The position numbers and the translations under genes are program-made. Shown here in pieces: positions 1 through 9,011 of a stretch of DNA of 64,000 nucleotides. Source of the stretch: Rothia nasimurium (GTDB lineage: Bacteria > Actinomycetota > Actinomycetes > Actinomycetales > Micrococcaceae). The notes beneath the pieces are model-generated. The model had not been told where the DNA came from, ran no database searches, and saw only the letters and a program-made list of their open reading frames with translations. Numbering within the stretch: position 1 is the first letter of the stretch; each line of letters begins with the position of its first letter. The stretch is from the NCBI RefSeq assembly GCF_928381705.1, contig NZ_CAKMSR010000002.1:186001-250000 (forward strand), in the 5' to 3' direction.

Positions 1-90
1 CTGCGGAACAACGCTGGCATTGTGGGTGCTGCCCTGTGGGCAGCTGGCCACCCCAGCGAACACGAGCGCCGCGCCGCCGCCCAGGGCTAG
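1..90 (+). CDS. ppgK: Polyphosphate glucokinase (ROK family), C-terminal end only
   Basis: Frame 1 is open from the first base to a TAG at 88-90 and gives 29 residues beginning LRNNAGIVGAALWA. The RNNAGIVGAA motif is typical of the C-terminal helix of actinobacterial polyphosphate-glucose phosphotransferases, ROK kinases that phosphorylate glucose with polyphosphate or ATP in the cytoplasm. Only the tail is in the window, so the catalytic site and start cannot be checked. Another ROK sugar kinase is possible. A strong terminator follows at 112-175. Confidence 0.7.
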   Translation: MRNNAGIVGAALWAAGHPSEHERRAAAQG

Positions 91-111
91 GCCCTACTAG
101 CTCCCCAAGAT

Positions 112-175
112 AAGGACGCCGCCCGCGCACCTTTCTTGCCGTAAGGCAGAAGGTGGGTGGGCGGCGTCCTTTTTT
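112..175 (+). terminator. Intrinsic terminator after ppgK
   Basis: A 13-bp perfect stem (112-124 with 159-171) encloses further pairing (ACCTT with AAGGT, and CTTGCC-GTAA-GGCAG) and runs into TTTTTT at 170-175 on the plus strand. It ends the ppgK transcript and lies between convergent ppgK and nrdR. The stem carries an inverted pair of GGACGCC, a word that recurs in other terminators here. Confidence 0.88.
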
Positions 176-181
176 CTGGAG

Positions 182-658
182 CTAGAGCAGGGTAGGCTGC
201 TCCCCCTCGTCCGCCCCCGCCTCGCGCAGGGCAGCGATAGCCCGCTCAAAGTCATCGAGCGACTCAAAGGCCTGATAGACGCTGGCAAAACGCAGGTAGG
301 CGACGGTATCCAGCTTCGACAGGGGCTCAAGGATAGACAGCCCTACCTCATGGGCGTCAATCTCAGCGATACCCTTCGCACGGATTGCCTCTTCGACTTC
401 CTGCGCTAGCTTAGCCAGGTCGTCCTCCCCCACGGGGCGCCCCTGGCAGGCCTTACGCACGCCAGAGACAATCTTGGCCCGGTCAAAGGGTTCGGTCACG
501 CCACTTCGCTTAATCACCGAAACAGCGGTGGTTTCGACGGTGGTAAACCGCTTGCCACAGTTGCTGCACTGGCGGCGGCGGCGAATTGCTGAGTTGTCGT
601 CGGTAGTGCGCGAGTCAACTACCTTTGAGGTGGAATTACGGCAGAAGGGGCAGTTCAT
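182..658 (-). CDS. nrdR: Transcriptional repressor NrdR
   Basis: NrdR is a nucleotide-sensing repressor of ribonucleotide reductase genes. The 158-residue length is normal. The N-terminus has the zinc ribbon: CPFC near residues 3-6 and CSNCGKRF near 31-38, with the intervening arginine-rich stretch. An ATP-cone domain follows at about residues 49-139, where ATP or dATP binding sets DNA affinity. It sits 21 nt downstream of hisD on the same strand and may be co-transcribed. No NrdR-box pair was found in the window, so its targets lie elsewhere. The assignment is secure from length and motifs. Confidence 0.96.
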   Translation of the reverse strand: MNCPFCRNSTSKVVDSRTTDDNSAIRRRRQCSNCGKRFTTVETTAVSVIKRSGVTEPFDRAKIVSGVRKACQGRPVGEDDLAKLAQEVEEAIRAKGIAEIDAHEVGLSILEPLSKLDTVAYLRFASVYQAFESLDDFERAIAALREAGADEGEQPTLL

Positions 659-679
659 GTGGTTCCTCCGGTGGGTACC

Positions 680-2050
680 TTATTTGGTCTGGCCGGTACG
701 CGCGGTGATGGCTTCACCGTGGGCGGGTAGGTCTTCGTCATGGGCAACCGCGACAATGGCATCGCCGATCTCGGCCAGGGCGCTCTGACTGTAGTTGATG
801 AGCTGCACAGCCTTCATAAAGACGGTGGTGTTCAGCCCCGATGCGTAGGCAGCTGAACCGCCGGTGGGCAGGACGTGGTTGGACCCTGCCGCGTAATCCC
901 CCAGGGGCACCGGCGAGTAGGGGCCGATGAAGATAGCACCGGCGTTGCGCACCCGACCGGCCACCTCTTCTGCCTTCTCAGTATGGATTTCGAGGTGCTC
1001 TGCTGCGTAGGCATCGGCTACCGCGATTGAGGCTTCGAGACTGTCGGTGAGCACCACGCCGGACTGGGGGCCGGTCAGGGCAGTGGCCACGCGCTCGCTG
1101 TGCTTCGTCGCAGCGGCTCGTTGATTGATGGCGTCCTGCACGGCGGCGGCGAGGGTTGGGCTGTGGGTAATGAGGACGGACCCGGCGTTGGGGTCGTGTT
1201 CGGCCTGGGAGATCAGGTCGGCGGCAACGTAGTCGGGGTTGGCGGTGTCGTCGGCGATGACGGCGATTTCGGTGGTTCCAGCTTCGCCGTCCACACCCAC
1301 AACGCCCTGCAGGGCTCGCTTGGCCATGGCGACAAAGATGTTTCCGGGGCCGGTGATGGTGTCGACGGGTTCAAGAACTTCACCGGCGTCGTCCAGTCCG
1401 TAGGCCATAGCGCCCAGGGCACCGGCGCCGCCGATGGCCCAGACTTCGGTGATGCCCAGCAGTCCGGCTGCGCCCAGGATGGTGGGGTGGGGCAGGCCGT
1501 CGAATTCTTTTTGGGGCGGGGTGCAGAGCACGATGGAGCCGACGCCCGCCGCCTGGGCGGGTACAGTGTTCATGATGACCGATGAGGGGTAGACGGCCAG
1601 GCCGCCGGGCACGTACACGCCGGCGCGGCGCACGGGAGTCCAGCGGTTGGTGAGGACGGCCCCGGGGGCAACTTCGATGGTCTGATCGGCGGGGCGCTGG
1701 GCGGCTGCAAAAGCACGGGTGCGCTCGATGGCAATTTCTAGGCCCTTGCGGACGCCCGGGTCAAGGTTCTCCACCGCCCGGTCGATAGCGCTCTGCGGTA
1801 CGCGCAGGGCACCCTGCTCTACTCCATCGAAACGGGCGGAGAGTTCTCGCAGGTAGTCAGCGCCGCGGTCCTGTACGTTCTCGAGGATTTCGTGCACGGT
1901 GGTGAGCGCATTGCCCACGAACTCTGTGGTCTGGCGCGGGACGATACGGCGCAGCTCGGCGTAGGAGTGGTTGCTGCCGCGCAGGTCGATGGTGCGCAGG
2001 GTGAAGTCTGCAGATGCAGTTGAGTTCTGGGTGCTGTCTGTTGTGCTCAC
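680..2050 (-). CDS. hisD: Histidinol dehydrogenase
   Basis: HisD catalyses the last two steps of histidine synthesis, oxidising L-histidinol to histidine with two NAD+. The 456-residue protein shows the family hallmarks: the GPGN segment, the zinc- and substrate-binding ISQAEHDP segment, and AAEHLEIHT, which holds the catalytic Glu-His pair. The N-terminal tail of about 18 Ser/Thr-rich residues is slightly longer than usual. No other his gene is in the window. Actinobacteria often have hisD at the head of hisDCB, so its place beside nrdR suggests the pathway is split here, or that the rest lies elsewhere. Confidence 0.96.
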   Translation of the reverse strand: MSTTDSTQNSTASADFTLRTIDLRGSNHSYAELRRIVPRQTTEFVGNALTTVHEILENVQDRGADYLRELSARFDGVEQGALRVPQSAIDRAVENLDPGVRKGLEIAIERTRAFAAAQRPADQTIEVAPGAVLTNRWTPVRRAGVYVPGGLAVYPSSVIMNTVPAQAAGVGSIVLCTPPQKEFDGLPHPTILGAAGLLGITEVWAIGGAGALGAMAYGLDDAGEVLEPVDTITGPGNIFVAMAKRALQGVVGVDGEAGTTEIAVIADDTANPDYVAADLISQAEHDPNAGSVLITHSPTLAAAVQDAINQRAAATKHSERVATALTGPQSGVVLTDSLEASIAVADAYAAEHLEIHTEKAEEVAGRVRNAGAIFIGPYSPVPLGDYAAGSNHVLPTGGSAAYASGLNTTVFMKAVQLINYSQSALAEIGDAIVAVAHDEDLPAHGEAITARTGQTK

Positions 2051-2086
2051 TCTTTGATTTTAACGCGGCCGTCAAGCCGCAGCGGG

Positions 2087-2521
2087 TTAGGCTAGTGGGT
2101 TTTCCGGCTGGTGAGATTCTGCCGCCTTGAGTTTTTCTGCCACGGCCTGCCAGCCGGGCGAACGCTTACGAGCAGGCAGGGACTCAACCACGGTGAGATA
2201 GGACTCCGCGATGAGCTCGGCTAGCAGCTCACCAGCCACATCTGGGTGGGGTACGAGACTGTACCAGTGGGTTTTGTTCATATGCCAGGCAGGGCACGCC
2301 GCCGGGTGGGTTTCGATGATAGCTGCAACGTCGGCGGGGTGGGCTTTGAGGTTGACCAGCTGGGTGCCGTCCTTCTCAGCTAGCACCATGAACCACTTGC
2401 CGCCCACGCGGGCAGCTTCGGCGTCGCTGCGGGAGGTGAAGCGGTAGAGCTCGGTTGCGGGCAGAGCCAGGGCGGACGCGGACGCCGCCTCGTAGAGGGC
2501 GCGGGAGGTGGAAAGGGGCAT
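2087..2521 (-). CDS. MmcQ/YjbR family protein
   Basis: A 144-residue protein of the MmcQ/YjbR (DUF419) fold. Diagnostic features are the GGKWFMVL segment after the first third and the HMNKTHWYSL motif in the second half, with the C-terminal ES-lysine/arginine pattern. Family members are small cytoplasmic proteins with a CyaY-like fold and are often called DNA-binding, but no biochemical role is established. The start chosen is the ATG at 2521 (MPLSTSRALYEAA). An upstream in-frame ATG at 2581 would add 20 residues unlike the family. It lies 83 nt after the DsbA-like gene and may be the last gene of that operon. Confidence 0.82.
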   Translation of the reverse strand: MPLSTSRALYEAASASALALPATELYRFTSRSDAEAARVGGKWFMVLAEKDGTQLVNLKAHPADVAAIIETHPAACPAWHMNKTHWYSLVPHPDVAGELLAELIAESYLTVVESLPARKRSPGWQAVAEKLKAAESHQPENPLA

Positions 2522-2604
2522 GGACCCCAGTTTAGTACCCCCGTTAAAGTGCAAGTGCCGCTGCAAAAAGCAACGGCACATGCACTTTTCCGATGGCAGC
2601 GACC

Positions 2605-3207
2605 TTACAGGGCAGCCTTGATCTCAGCTGCGCTCGCCGTCGGTGAGCCTACCTCGACCAGGCCGCGCTCGGTTACCGCCAACAGAGTGGGGTAATGGTC
2701 CACGCCCAGCCCCAGCACCTGCTGCTGCTCGGCAGCGGCGCGGGCAGCGACGTCCGGATCTTTCAGGGCCGCCCGGACGGCCTCAGCATCCAGCCCTAAG
2801 CGCTCGGCGGCAAAATCATAGGCAGCCTCGTTCGAGAGGCTCAGCCCCTCCCCGTAGAAAGCGGCCTGCAGGGCCGAGACAGCTTCCAGGGCGCGGTCTT
2901 CACCTGCTACCTGGCGCAGGGCCATGAGCCCGCGGGCAGCGTCGTTCGAGTCCATGACGGTTGACCCTTCCGCCAGCATAGCCTCGTAGCCCTGCCCAAA
3001 TTCCACCCCGATCAGGGCCGAAATACGCGCATTAGCGGCGGGGATATGGCCGTACTGGCCGATGGGGACGCTGCGGTCGCCGGTGAAAAGAGCACCGTGA
3101 CGCACAGTTAGGCTTACCTCTGGGTCAGCCGCCAGCTCCCGCACGGTCGGACCAAAGCCGTAGCACCAGCCGCAGTAGGTATCGAGCACATAAACGAGTT
3201 CGCGCAT
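2605..3207 (-). CDS. DsbA family thiol-disulfide oxidoreductase
   Basis: A 200-residue thioredoxin-fold protein of the DsbA type. The first strand leads directly into the CGWC active site at about residues 12-15, and the cis-proline loop is seen late as HYPTLL. Between them is the helical insertion expected of DsbA/FrnE-like proteins. There is no signal peptide, so it should act in the cytoplasm on small thiols or protein disulfides. The start at 3207 is supported by GGGAGAGG 5 nt upstream; a longer frame reading to 3372 runs through the end of the neighbouring gene. It lies 31 nt after an NAD(P)-binding gene whose divergent neighbour is an HxlR regulator, pointing to a redox or electrophile-stress operon. 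Confidence 0.85.
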   Translation of the reverse strand: MRELVYVLDTYCGWCYGFGPTVRELAADPEVSLTVRHGALFTGDRSVPIGQYGHIPAANARISALIGVEFGQGYEAMLAEGSTVMDSNDAARGLMALRQVAGEDRALEAVSALQAAFYGEGLSLSNEAAYDFAAERLGLDAEAVRAALKDPDVAARAAAEQQQVLGLGVDHYPTLLAVTERGLVEVGSPTASAAEIKAAL

Positions 3208-3238
3208 ACCGTTCCTCTCCCTTCTCGCGCCTGCTAGC

Positions 3239-3847
3239 CTACTTGCCCTGGGCTGCAGCTTCGTCGGCGGAGGCGACGGTGAAACGGGTGCCAACATGGG
3301 CAGGGTTTTCGATTTCGTCAATGGTGGCGACGGCGAAATCCTGGGTTGAGACGAACATGCCGGCGGGTACATCTAGCTCAGTGCGGTAGTCACCGGTGCG
3401 AGCACCGGGGGCGATCATGGGTGAGGGGGCCAGCATGGTCCAGTTCAGGTCGGACGCTGCACGGTAGTCGCCCAGAATCTCAGCAAAGGTCTTGGCTTCG
3501 GTTAGGTATTCTTCGGGGAAGTCGGGGCTTTCCAGCAGCAGGCCCTCGCCAGCGGTGAGGGAACCGGCACCGCCGACGATGAGGAAGCGGCCGGTGGGGG
3601 CTGCTGCGATGAGGGCGCGGTGGGCGGCGATGGCTGCGGAGTAGTCGTCGCGGCTGGCGACGGAGATGACGGTTGCCTCAGATGAGTTGATGACCTCAAC
3701 GAGAGCCTCGGTGTTGGCCAGGTCTAGGGCCAGGGTGCCGGCTGAGCCGCTGCGGGTGTAGCTGGTTACCTGGTGGCCGCGGTTCTGTGCTTCTGCAACG
3801 ATTGCTGAGCCAACCATGCCTGCTGCGCCGATCACTGAGATGTTCAT
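3239..3847 (-). CDS. NAD(P)-binding protein, atypical SDR (NmrA/YwnB-like)
   Basis: A 202-residue Rossmann-fold protein. The N-terminus [16 protein letters not shown] has the GxxGxxG dinucleotide-binding loop, followed by a basic pair (TRSG) that often marks NADPH preference. The length and the absence of a clear YxxxK pair place it with the short NmrA/YwnB-like atypical SDRs, which act as quinone or flavin reductases or as redox sensors. The start at 3847 has AAGGAG 8 nt upstream; an earlier ATG at 3883 lacks a ribosome site. It is divergent from hxlR with a short palindrome between them, the usual layout of an HxlR-controlled quinone or aldehyde response gene. Confidence 0.83.
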   Translation of the reverse strand: MNISVIGAAGMVGSAIVAEAQNRGHQVTSYTRSGSAGTLALDLANTEALVEVINSSEATVISVASRDDYSAAIAAHRALIAAAPTGRFLIVGGAGSLTAGEGLLLESPDFPEEYLTEAKTFAEILGDYRAASDLNWTMLAPSPMIAPGARTGDYRTELDVPAGMFVSTQDFAVATIDEIENPAHVGTRFTVASADEAAAQGK

Positions 3848-3912
3848 GGGGGTTCTCCTTGAAGAGTTGGTTTTCTGTATCAAACAGTTCTATAGTATGT
3901 TTTAGAAACCAA

Positions 3913-3926
3913 TTACCTCAAGGTAA
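3913..3926. promoter_or_regulatory. Candidate HxlR operator
   Basis: TTACC-TCAA-GGTAA is a perfect 14-bp inverted repeat in the 119-bp gap between the NAD(P)-binding gene and hxlR, 41 bp from the hxlR start. HxlR-type dimers bind short A/T-rich palindromes in such divergent gaps. Binding itself is inferred from position and symmetry. Confidence 0.5.
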
Positions 3927-3966
3927 CTATTAGAAGATTTTTAAAAAACTTTCAGAAAGGCCCACC

Positions 3967-4395
3967 GTGGCATCATCGACCCAGGTCAGCGCGGACGTCC
4001 GCCCCACCTCCCAGCCGGCAGCAGAGCAGCTGCCCGCCAACGTCCTCGACCAGAACTGCCCCTCACGCACCGTGTTGCGCCATCTCACCGACCGGTGGAC
4101 TCCCCTGATTGTCACCGTGTTAGCAGACGGTGAACCGGTACGCTTCAAGGATCTCAAAAGCACCATCCAGGGGGTCTCCCCCAAAGTGCTGACCGAAACC
4201 CTGCGCTCTATGGAACGTGACGGGCTGCTGACCCGCCACATCACCGCCAGCGTTCCCCCGCGCGTGGACTACCAGCTCACCGACCTGGGGCTGACCACCG
4301 TTGAGCCGCTCACCGCCGTCCGCCTCTGGGCAGAAACCCACCTGGAAGAGGTGCAGGCCAACCGCGAGCGCTACGACGCCGCCCAGGCTCTCTAA
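3967..4395 (+). CDS. HxlR family transcriptional regulator
   Basis: A 142-residue winged-helix regulator. It carries the HxlR signature: an N-terminal cysteine in NCPSRTVLRHLTDRWTPLIV, the RFKDLKS segment, and the recognition helix region GVSPKVLTETLRSMERDGLL, then the wing RVDYQLTDLG. In this family the conserved Cys senses quinones, aldehydes or hypochlorite. Translation starts at GTG 3967 with AGAAAGG upstream. The extra 30 residues before the Cys are rich in Ala and Pro. It probably represses the divergent redox operon, and itself, through the palindrome at 3913-3926. Confidence 0.92.
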   Translation: MASSTQVSADVRPTSQPAAEQLPANVLDQNCPSRTVLRHLTDRWTPLIVTVLADGEPVRFKDLKSTIQGVSPKVLTETLRSMERDGLLTRHITASVPPRVDYQLTDLGLTTVEPLTAVRLWAETHLEEVQANRERYDAAQAL

Positions 4396-4415
4396 CAAAC
4401 ACCCTTTAACAAAGA

Positions 4416-4476
4416 ATGTGCCGCCCGGTTCCGAGCGCAGGAGTCTTACTCCCCCGCTCGACATCAGGCGGCACAT
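4416..4476. terminator. Structured terminator between hxlR and dnaE
   Basis: A 10-bp stem (4416-4425 with 4467-4476) encloses two nested stems (CGAGCG with GCTCG, GGAGT with ACTCC). On the minus strand it is followed by TTCTTTGTT, so it is best as the dnaE terminator. It can also stop the convergent hxlR transcript. Confidence 0.7.
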
Positions 4477-4494
4477 CCGGTGCTTCTTAGCTAC

Positions 4495-7400
4495 CTAGAG
4501 GTCCAGGCAGGCCGGGCCCAGCAGCACCTTGAGGTCGCCAAAGAGGGCCGGGTTGGGGTTGACCCGAAGGTCTGCACCTAGCCTAATAAGCAGGCGCTTG
4601 GTGCGGGTGGTCATCGCGATGCGCACCTCTGATTCACCCTTGTGATTCCGCAAAATATCGCGCAGCTGGCCCAGGGTCTCCTCGGTCGCCTTGTACTCGG
4701 GAATAGCGATAGTGACCGGACCGCCAGTGCCGTCTGCTGAAATCTCGGGGATATTCAGCTCCTGGGCGCTCAGGGTCACCGACCCGTCATCACGGCGCTG
4801 CAGGCGGCCCTTGATGGTACAAATCAGGTCTTCGGCCAGCACACCGGCAATCGGCTCATAGGCGCGGCCAAAGAACATGACCTCGATAGAACCGGTGCGG
4901 TCTTCCATCTCGATACGGGCGTAGGGGTTGCCCGAGTTCTTCGCGATACGGCGGGAGACGCTAGTGATCATGCCCGCGATAGTTACGATCGCCCCATCAG
5001 GCTTGACCGAATCCTCAGAGACCAGCCCCTGAATCGTAGAGTCTGACAGCGCATCAAGGGCATCTTCGAGACCGCGTAGGGGGTGGTCAGAGACGTAGAG
5101 GCCCAGCATCTCGCGCTCAAAGTTGAGCTTATCGCGCTTCTCCCACTCGGGGACGTCCGGAATCTGTACCGCCAGCTCGTTCGCCGGGTTATCGTCGTCC
5201 AGCCCCAGCCCGCCGAAGAGGTCGAACTGACCGGCAGCCTCCTGACGCTTAACCGAGACGGTCGCGTCGATAGCCTCTTCGTGAATCATGGAAAGCGGAC
5301 GCCGGTCGTGCCCCAGCGAGTCAAAGGCACCGGCCTTGATGAGGGAGTCCACGGTGCGCTTGTTACAGACGACAATCGGCACCTTGGCCAGGAAGTCGTT
5401 GAAGTTCTCGTAGCGGCCCTTTTCTTCGCGGGCATCGACCATAGCAGAGACCACGTTGGCACCCACGTTACGGATAGCGCCCATGCCGAAGCGGATATCG
5501 TCGCCCACAGGGGTGAAGTTCAGGGCAGACTCGTTCACATCGGGCGGCAGCACCGTAATCTTCATGTGGCGGCACTCGTTCAGGTAGAGGGCGAGCTTGT
5601 CCTTATCATCGCCCACTGAGGTCAGCAGTGCTGCCATGTACTCCTGGGGGTAGTGGGCCTTCAGATAGGCCGTCCAGTAGGAGACCAGACCGTAGGCCGC
5701 CGTATGAGCCTTGTTAAAGGCGTAGTCAGAGAAGGGCAGCAGAATATCCCAAAGAGCCTTTACCGCCCCTTCGGAGTAGCCGTTATCGAGCATGCCCTGG
5801 TGGAAGGTGGCATACTGCTTATCCAGCTCCTCCTTCTTCTTCTTACCCATAGCGCGACGCAAAATATCTGCCTCACCCAGGGAGTAGTTAGCGACCTTCT
5901 GGGCAATCGCCATAACCTGCTCCTGATACACAATCAGGCCGTAGGTGGTATCGAGAATCTCCGCCAGGGGCTCTTCGAGCTCCGGGTGGATGGGGGTGAC
6001 CTCCTGCAGGCCGTTCTTACGCAGGGCGTAGTTGGTGTGGGAGTTCGCGCCCATGGGGCCGGGGCGGTAGAGCGCCAAGACCGCCGAAATGTGCTCAAAG
6101 TGGTCAGGCTGCATGAGCTTGAGAAGCTGGCGCATGGGCCCACCATCGAGCTGGAAGACGCCCAGAGTATCACCGCGAGCCAGGAGCTTATAGGACTCGG
6201 CGTCATCCAGTTCCAGGGTTTCAAGGTCTAGGTCTTCGCCGCGGTTGAGCTTAATGTTCTCAATCGCGTCCGAGATGATGGTCAGGTTTCGCAGGCCCAA
6301 GAAGTCCATCTTAATGAGCCCTAGCCCTTCACAGGTGGGGTAATCGAACTGGGTGATAACCTGGCCGTCCTGCTCACGGCGCATGATGGGGATAACGTCA
6401 ATCAGGTCGTGGCTCGACATGATGACGCCCGCCGCGTGCACGCCCCACTGGCGCTTCAGACCCTCGATACCCTTCGCGGTCTCGAAGACCTTCGAGGCAT
6501 CGGCATCAGATTCGATGAGGTCGCGCAGCTCCTGGGCATCGTTATAGCGCTTATCCTCGGGGTTATAGACGTTGGCCAGGGCAATGTTCTTGCCCATGAC
6601 GTCCTCGGGCATGGCCTTGGTCAGGCGCTCGCCGGTGGAGAAGGGGTAGCCCAGCACGCGAGAGGAGTCCTTGAGGGCCTGCTTAGCCTTGATGGTGCCG
6701 TAGGTGACGATCATTGCCACCTTGTCTTCGCCGTACTTCTCGGTCACATAGTGAATCACTTCAGAACGGCGGCGATCATCGAAGTCCACGTCGAAGTCGG
6801 GCATGGAGACGCGGTCGGGGTTGAGGAAGCGTTCGAAAATCAGGTCGTGCTCTAGGGGGTTCAGGTCGGTGATACGCATGGCGTAGGCTACCATAGAGCC
6901 CGCGCCTGAACCACGGCCAGGCCCTACTCGGATACCGTTCTCCTTGGCCCAGTTGATGAAGTCAGCAACCACCAGGAAGTAGCCGGGGAAGCCCATCTGC
7001 GAGATGATGCCCACCTCGTACTCGGCCTGTTTGCGCACCTCATCGGGCACACCCTTGGGGAAGCGGTAGTGCAGGCCGCGCTCAACCTCTTTGACGAACC
7101 AGGATTCCTCGTTTTCGCCCTCGGGCACGGGGAAGTTGGGCATGTAGTTGGCCTTGGTATTGAATTCCACGGAGCATCGCTCGGCGATTTCCATGGTGTT
7201 GTTGCAGGCCTCGGGGTAGTCGCGGAAGAGCTCGCGCATCTCAGCCGGCGACTTGAGGTAGAAGTTATCGGCATCGAACTTGAAGCGCTTGGGATCCTGC
7301 AGGGTGGAGCCTGACTGCACGCACAGCAGCGCGGCGTGGGCCTTGGCGTCCTCTGCGTGGGTGTAGTGCAGGTCGTTAGTGGCAACCAGGGGGAGGTTCA

Positions 7401-8031
7401 GTTCTTTGGCCAGCTTGAGCAGGTCGGCCATGACGTTCTTCTCGATATCAAGCCCGTGGTCCATGAGCTCGCAGTAGAAGTTTTCTTTGCCGAAGATATC
7501 GCGGAAGTCGCTGGCTGCCTGCATTGCCTCCTTGTACTGGCCCAGGCGCAGGCGGGTCTGCACCTCGCCCGAGGGGCAGCCGGTGGTGGCGATCAGACCC
7601 TTACCGTAGGTCTGGAGTAGCTCACGGTCCATACGCGGCTTATAGAAGTGGCCTTCAAGCGAGGCTAGAGAGGACGCCCGGAACAGGTTATGCATACCCT
7701 GGGTGTTCTCTGCCCACATGGTCATATGGGTATAAGCACCACCACCGGAGACGTCATCGCGCCCGCCCTCACCAAATTTCACGCGGGTGCGATCCTGACG
7801 GGCGGTACCCGGGGTCAGGTAGGCCTCCACACCGATAATGGGTTTAACCCCGGCGTTATTGGCCTTGTTCCAAAAGTCGAAGGCACCAAAGAGGAAGCCG
7901 TGGTCGGTGGTTGCCAGGGCATTCATGCCCAGCTGCTTCGAGTGCTCAAAGAGGTCGGTTAGACGGGCAGCGCCATCGAGCATGGAGTACTCGGTGTGCA
8001 CGTGCAGGTGGGTGAAGTCGGTGTTAGCCAT
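4495..8031 (-). CDS. dnaE: DNA polymerase III subunit alpha
   Basis: The 1178-residue catalytic subunit of the replicative polymerase. An N-terminal PHP domain begins HLHVHTEYSMLDG (residues about 8-20) with intact metal-binding histidines, so it may be a proofreading exonuclease as in other actinobacterial DnaE1 proteins. The polymerase palm has the catalytic aspartates in MPDFDVDFDD near residue 410 and KMDFLGLRN further on. Fingers, a helix-hairpin-helix region and an OB fold (VTIAGMITSVSRRI near residue 1000) follow. Length is normal for DnaE1. It is the last gene of the wag31-lspA-rluD-dnaE string, 26 nt after rluD, and ends in a strong hairpin. Confidence 0.98.
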   Translation of the reverse strand: MANTDFTHLHVHTEYSMLDGAARLTDLFEHSKQLGMNALATTDHGFLFGAFDFWNKANNAGVKPIIGVEAYLTPGTARQDRTRVKFGEGGRDDVSGGGAYTHMTMWAENTQGMHNLFRASSLASLEGHFYKPRMDRELLQTYGKGLIATTGCPSGEVQTRLRLGQYKEAMQAASDFRDIFGKENFYCELMDHGLDIEKNVMADLLKLAKELNLPLVATNDLHYTHAEDAKAHAALLCVQSGSTLQDPKRFKFDADNFYLKSPAEMRELFRDYPEACNNTMEIAERCSVEFNTKANYMPNFPVPEGENEESWFVKEVERGLHYRFPKGVPDEVRKQAEYEVGIISQMGFPGYFLVVADFINWAKENGIRVGPGRGSGAGSMVAYAMRITDLNPLEHDLIFERFLNPDRVSMPDFDVDFDDRRRSEVIHYVTEKYGEDKVAMIVTYGTIKAKQALKDSSRVLGYPFSTGERLTKAMPEDVMGKNIALANVYNPEDKRYNDAQELRDLIESDADASKVFETAKGIEGLKRQWGVHAAGVIMSSHDLIDVIPIMRREQDGQVITQFDYPTCEGLGLIKMDFLGLRNLTIISDAIENIKLNRGEDLDLETLELDDAESYKLLARGDTLGVFQLDGGPMRQLLKLMQPDHFEHISAVLALYRPGPMGANSHTNYALRKNGLQEVTPIHPELEEPLAEILDTTYGLIVYQEQVMAIAQKVANYSLGEADILRRAMGKKKKEELDKQYATFHQGMLDNGYSEGAVKALWDILLPFSDYAFNKAHTAAYGLVSYWTAYLKAHYPQEYMAALLTSVGDDKDKLALYLNECRHMKITVLPPDVNESALNFTPVGDDIRFGMGAIRNVGANVVSAMVDAREEKGRYENFNDFLAKVPIVVCNKRTVDSLIKAGAFDSLGHDRRPLSMIHEEAIDATVSVKRQEAAGQFDLFGGLGLDDDNPANELAVQIPDVPEWEKRDKLNFEREMLGLYVSDHPLRGLEDALDALSDSTIQGLVSEDSVKPDGAIVTIAGMITSVSRRIAKNSGNPYARIEMEDRTGSIEVMFFGRAYEPIAGVLAEDLICTIKGRLQRRDDGSVTLSAQELNIPEISADGTGGPVTIAIPEYKATEETLGQLRDILRNHKGESEVRIAMTTRTKRLLIRLGADLRVNPNPALFGDLKVLLGPACLDL

Positions 8032-8057
8032 GCGGGTTGCGTCCTTAGCGTCGGGCT

Positions 8058-9011
8058 CTAGAAGTTGCCCTCACGCAGGGTATCGAGAGCGTACTGAAGG
8101 TCAGGGGTGTAGGGGCTTTCGAACTCCACCTGCTCGCCGCTGGTGGGGTGGGTGAAGCCCAGCCGGTGGGCATGCAGCCACTGGCGGGTGAGGCCCAGAT
8201 GCGCGCTCATGGTGGGGTCTGCCCCGTAGGTCAGGTCGCCCGCGCAGGGGTGGCGCAGGGCAGAGAAATGCACACGAATCTGGTGGGTGCGGCCGGTTTC
8301 AAGGTGCACCTCAACCAAGGACGCTGGCCCAAAGGCTTCGAGCACCTCATAGTGGGTGATAGCCGGCTTGCCGTCCTCGTTGACCGCAAACTTCCATTCG
8401 CTGCCGGGGTGGCGGCCAATAGGGGCATCGATAGTACCCTTGAGCGGGTCGGGTAGCCCCTGCACTAGGGTGTGGTAGACCTTGGTGACGGTACGGTCCT
8501 TGAAGGCCTTCTTCATGACCGAGTAGGCTCGCTCGTTCTTAGTCACAACCATCAGCCCCGAGGTTCCGACGTCCAGGCGGTGCACAATCCCCTGACGCTC
8601 AGCAGCACCGCTGGTGGCAATATCAATCCCGGCGTGCTTCAGCGCCCCGACAACCGTAGGGCCGTGCCAGCCCATCGACGGGTGGGCAGCAACACCGGTA
8701 GGCTTATCGACCACCACGATATCGTCATCCTGGTAGACAATCGAAAAGCCATCAACCTGCTCAGCCTCAATCTGCGTTAGATCACGCGGCGGGGTGCCCG
8801 CAGCCTGCACGGTCATTCCCTCAAGCAGTTTGGACGAAGCCTTAGCCTTCACTCCCCTGCCCTTGGCATCGAGAAGCTGAACCTCGCCGTCCTTAACCCA
8901 GCTACTCACCGTTGTGCGCGACTGGCCGCTCAGCTCAGCGAGCAGGGCATCAAGCCGGGTACCGGCCTGGTCGGCTCCTACCACAAATGTCAGTTCAATC
9001 TTCTGAGACAC
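8058..9011 (-). CDS. rluD: RluA/RluD family pseudouridine synthase
   Basis: A 317-residue enzyme that isomerises uridines in 23S rRNA. It has an N-terminal S4 RNA-binding domain (residues about 15-75) and a catalytic domain with [15 protein letters not shown], whose Asp is the nucleophile. The GRTHQIRVH motif marks the RluA family. Translation starts at GTG 9011, whose first base is the last base of the lspA TAG stop, implying coupled translation. Gene order lspA-rluD is the rule in actinobacteria and many other bacteria. The precise uridines modified cannot be read from sequence; RluD-like specificity is inferred from the S4 domain and context. Confidence 0.94.
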   Translation of the reverse strand: MSQKIELTFVVGADQAGTRLDALLAELSGQSRTTVSSWVKDGEVQLLDAKGRGVKAKASSKLLEGMTVQAAGTPPRDLTQIEAEQVDGFSIVYQDDDIVVVDKPTGVAAHPSMGWHGPTVVGALKHAGIDIATSGAAERQGIVHRLDVGTSGLMVVTKNERAYSVMKKAFKDRTVTKVYHTLVQGLPDPLKGTIDAPIGRHPGSEWKFAVNEDGKPAITHYEVLEAFGPASLVEVHLETGRTHQIRVHFSALRHPCAGDLTYGADPTMSAHLGLTRQWLHAHRLGFTHPTSGEQVEFESPYTPDLQYALDTLREGNF

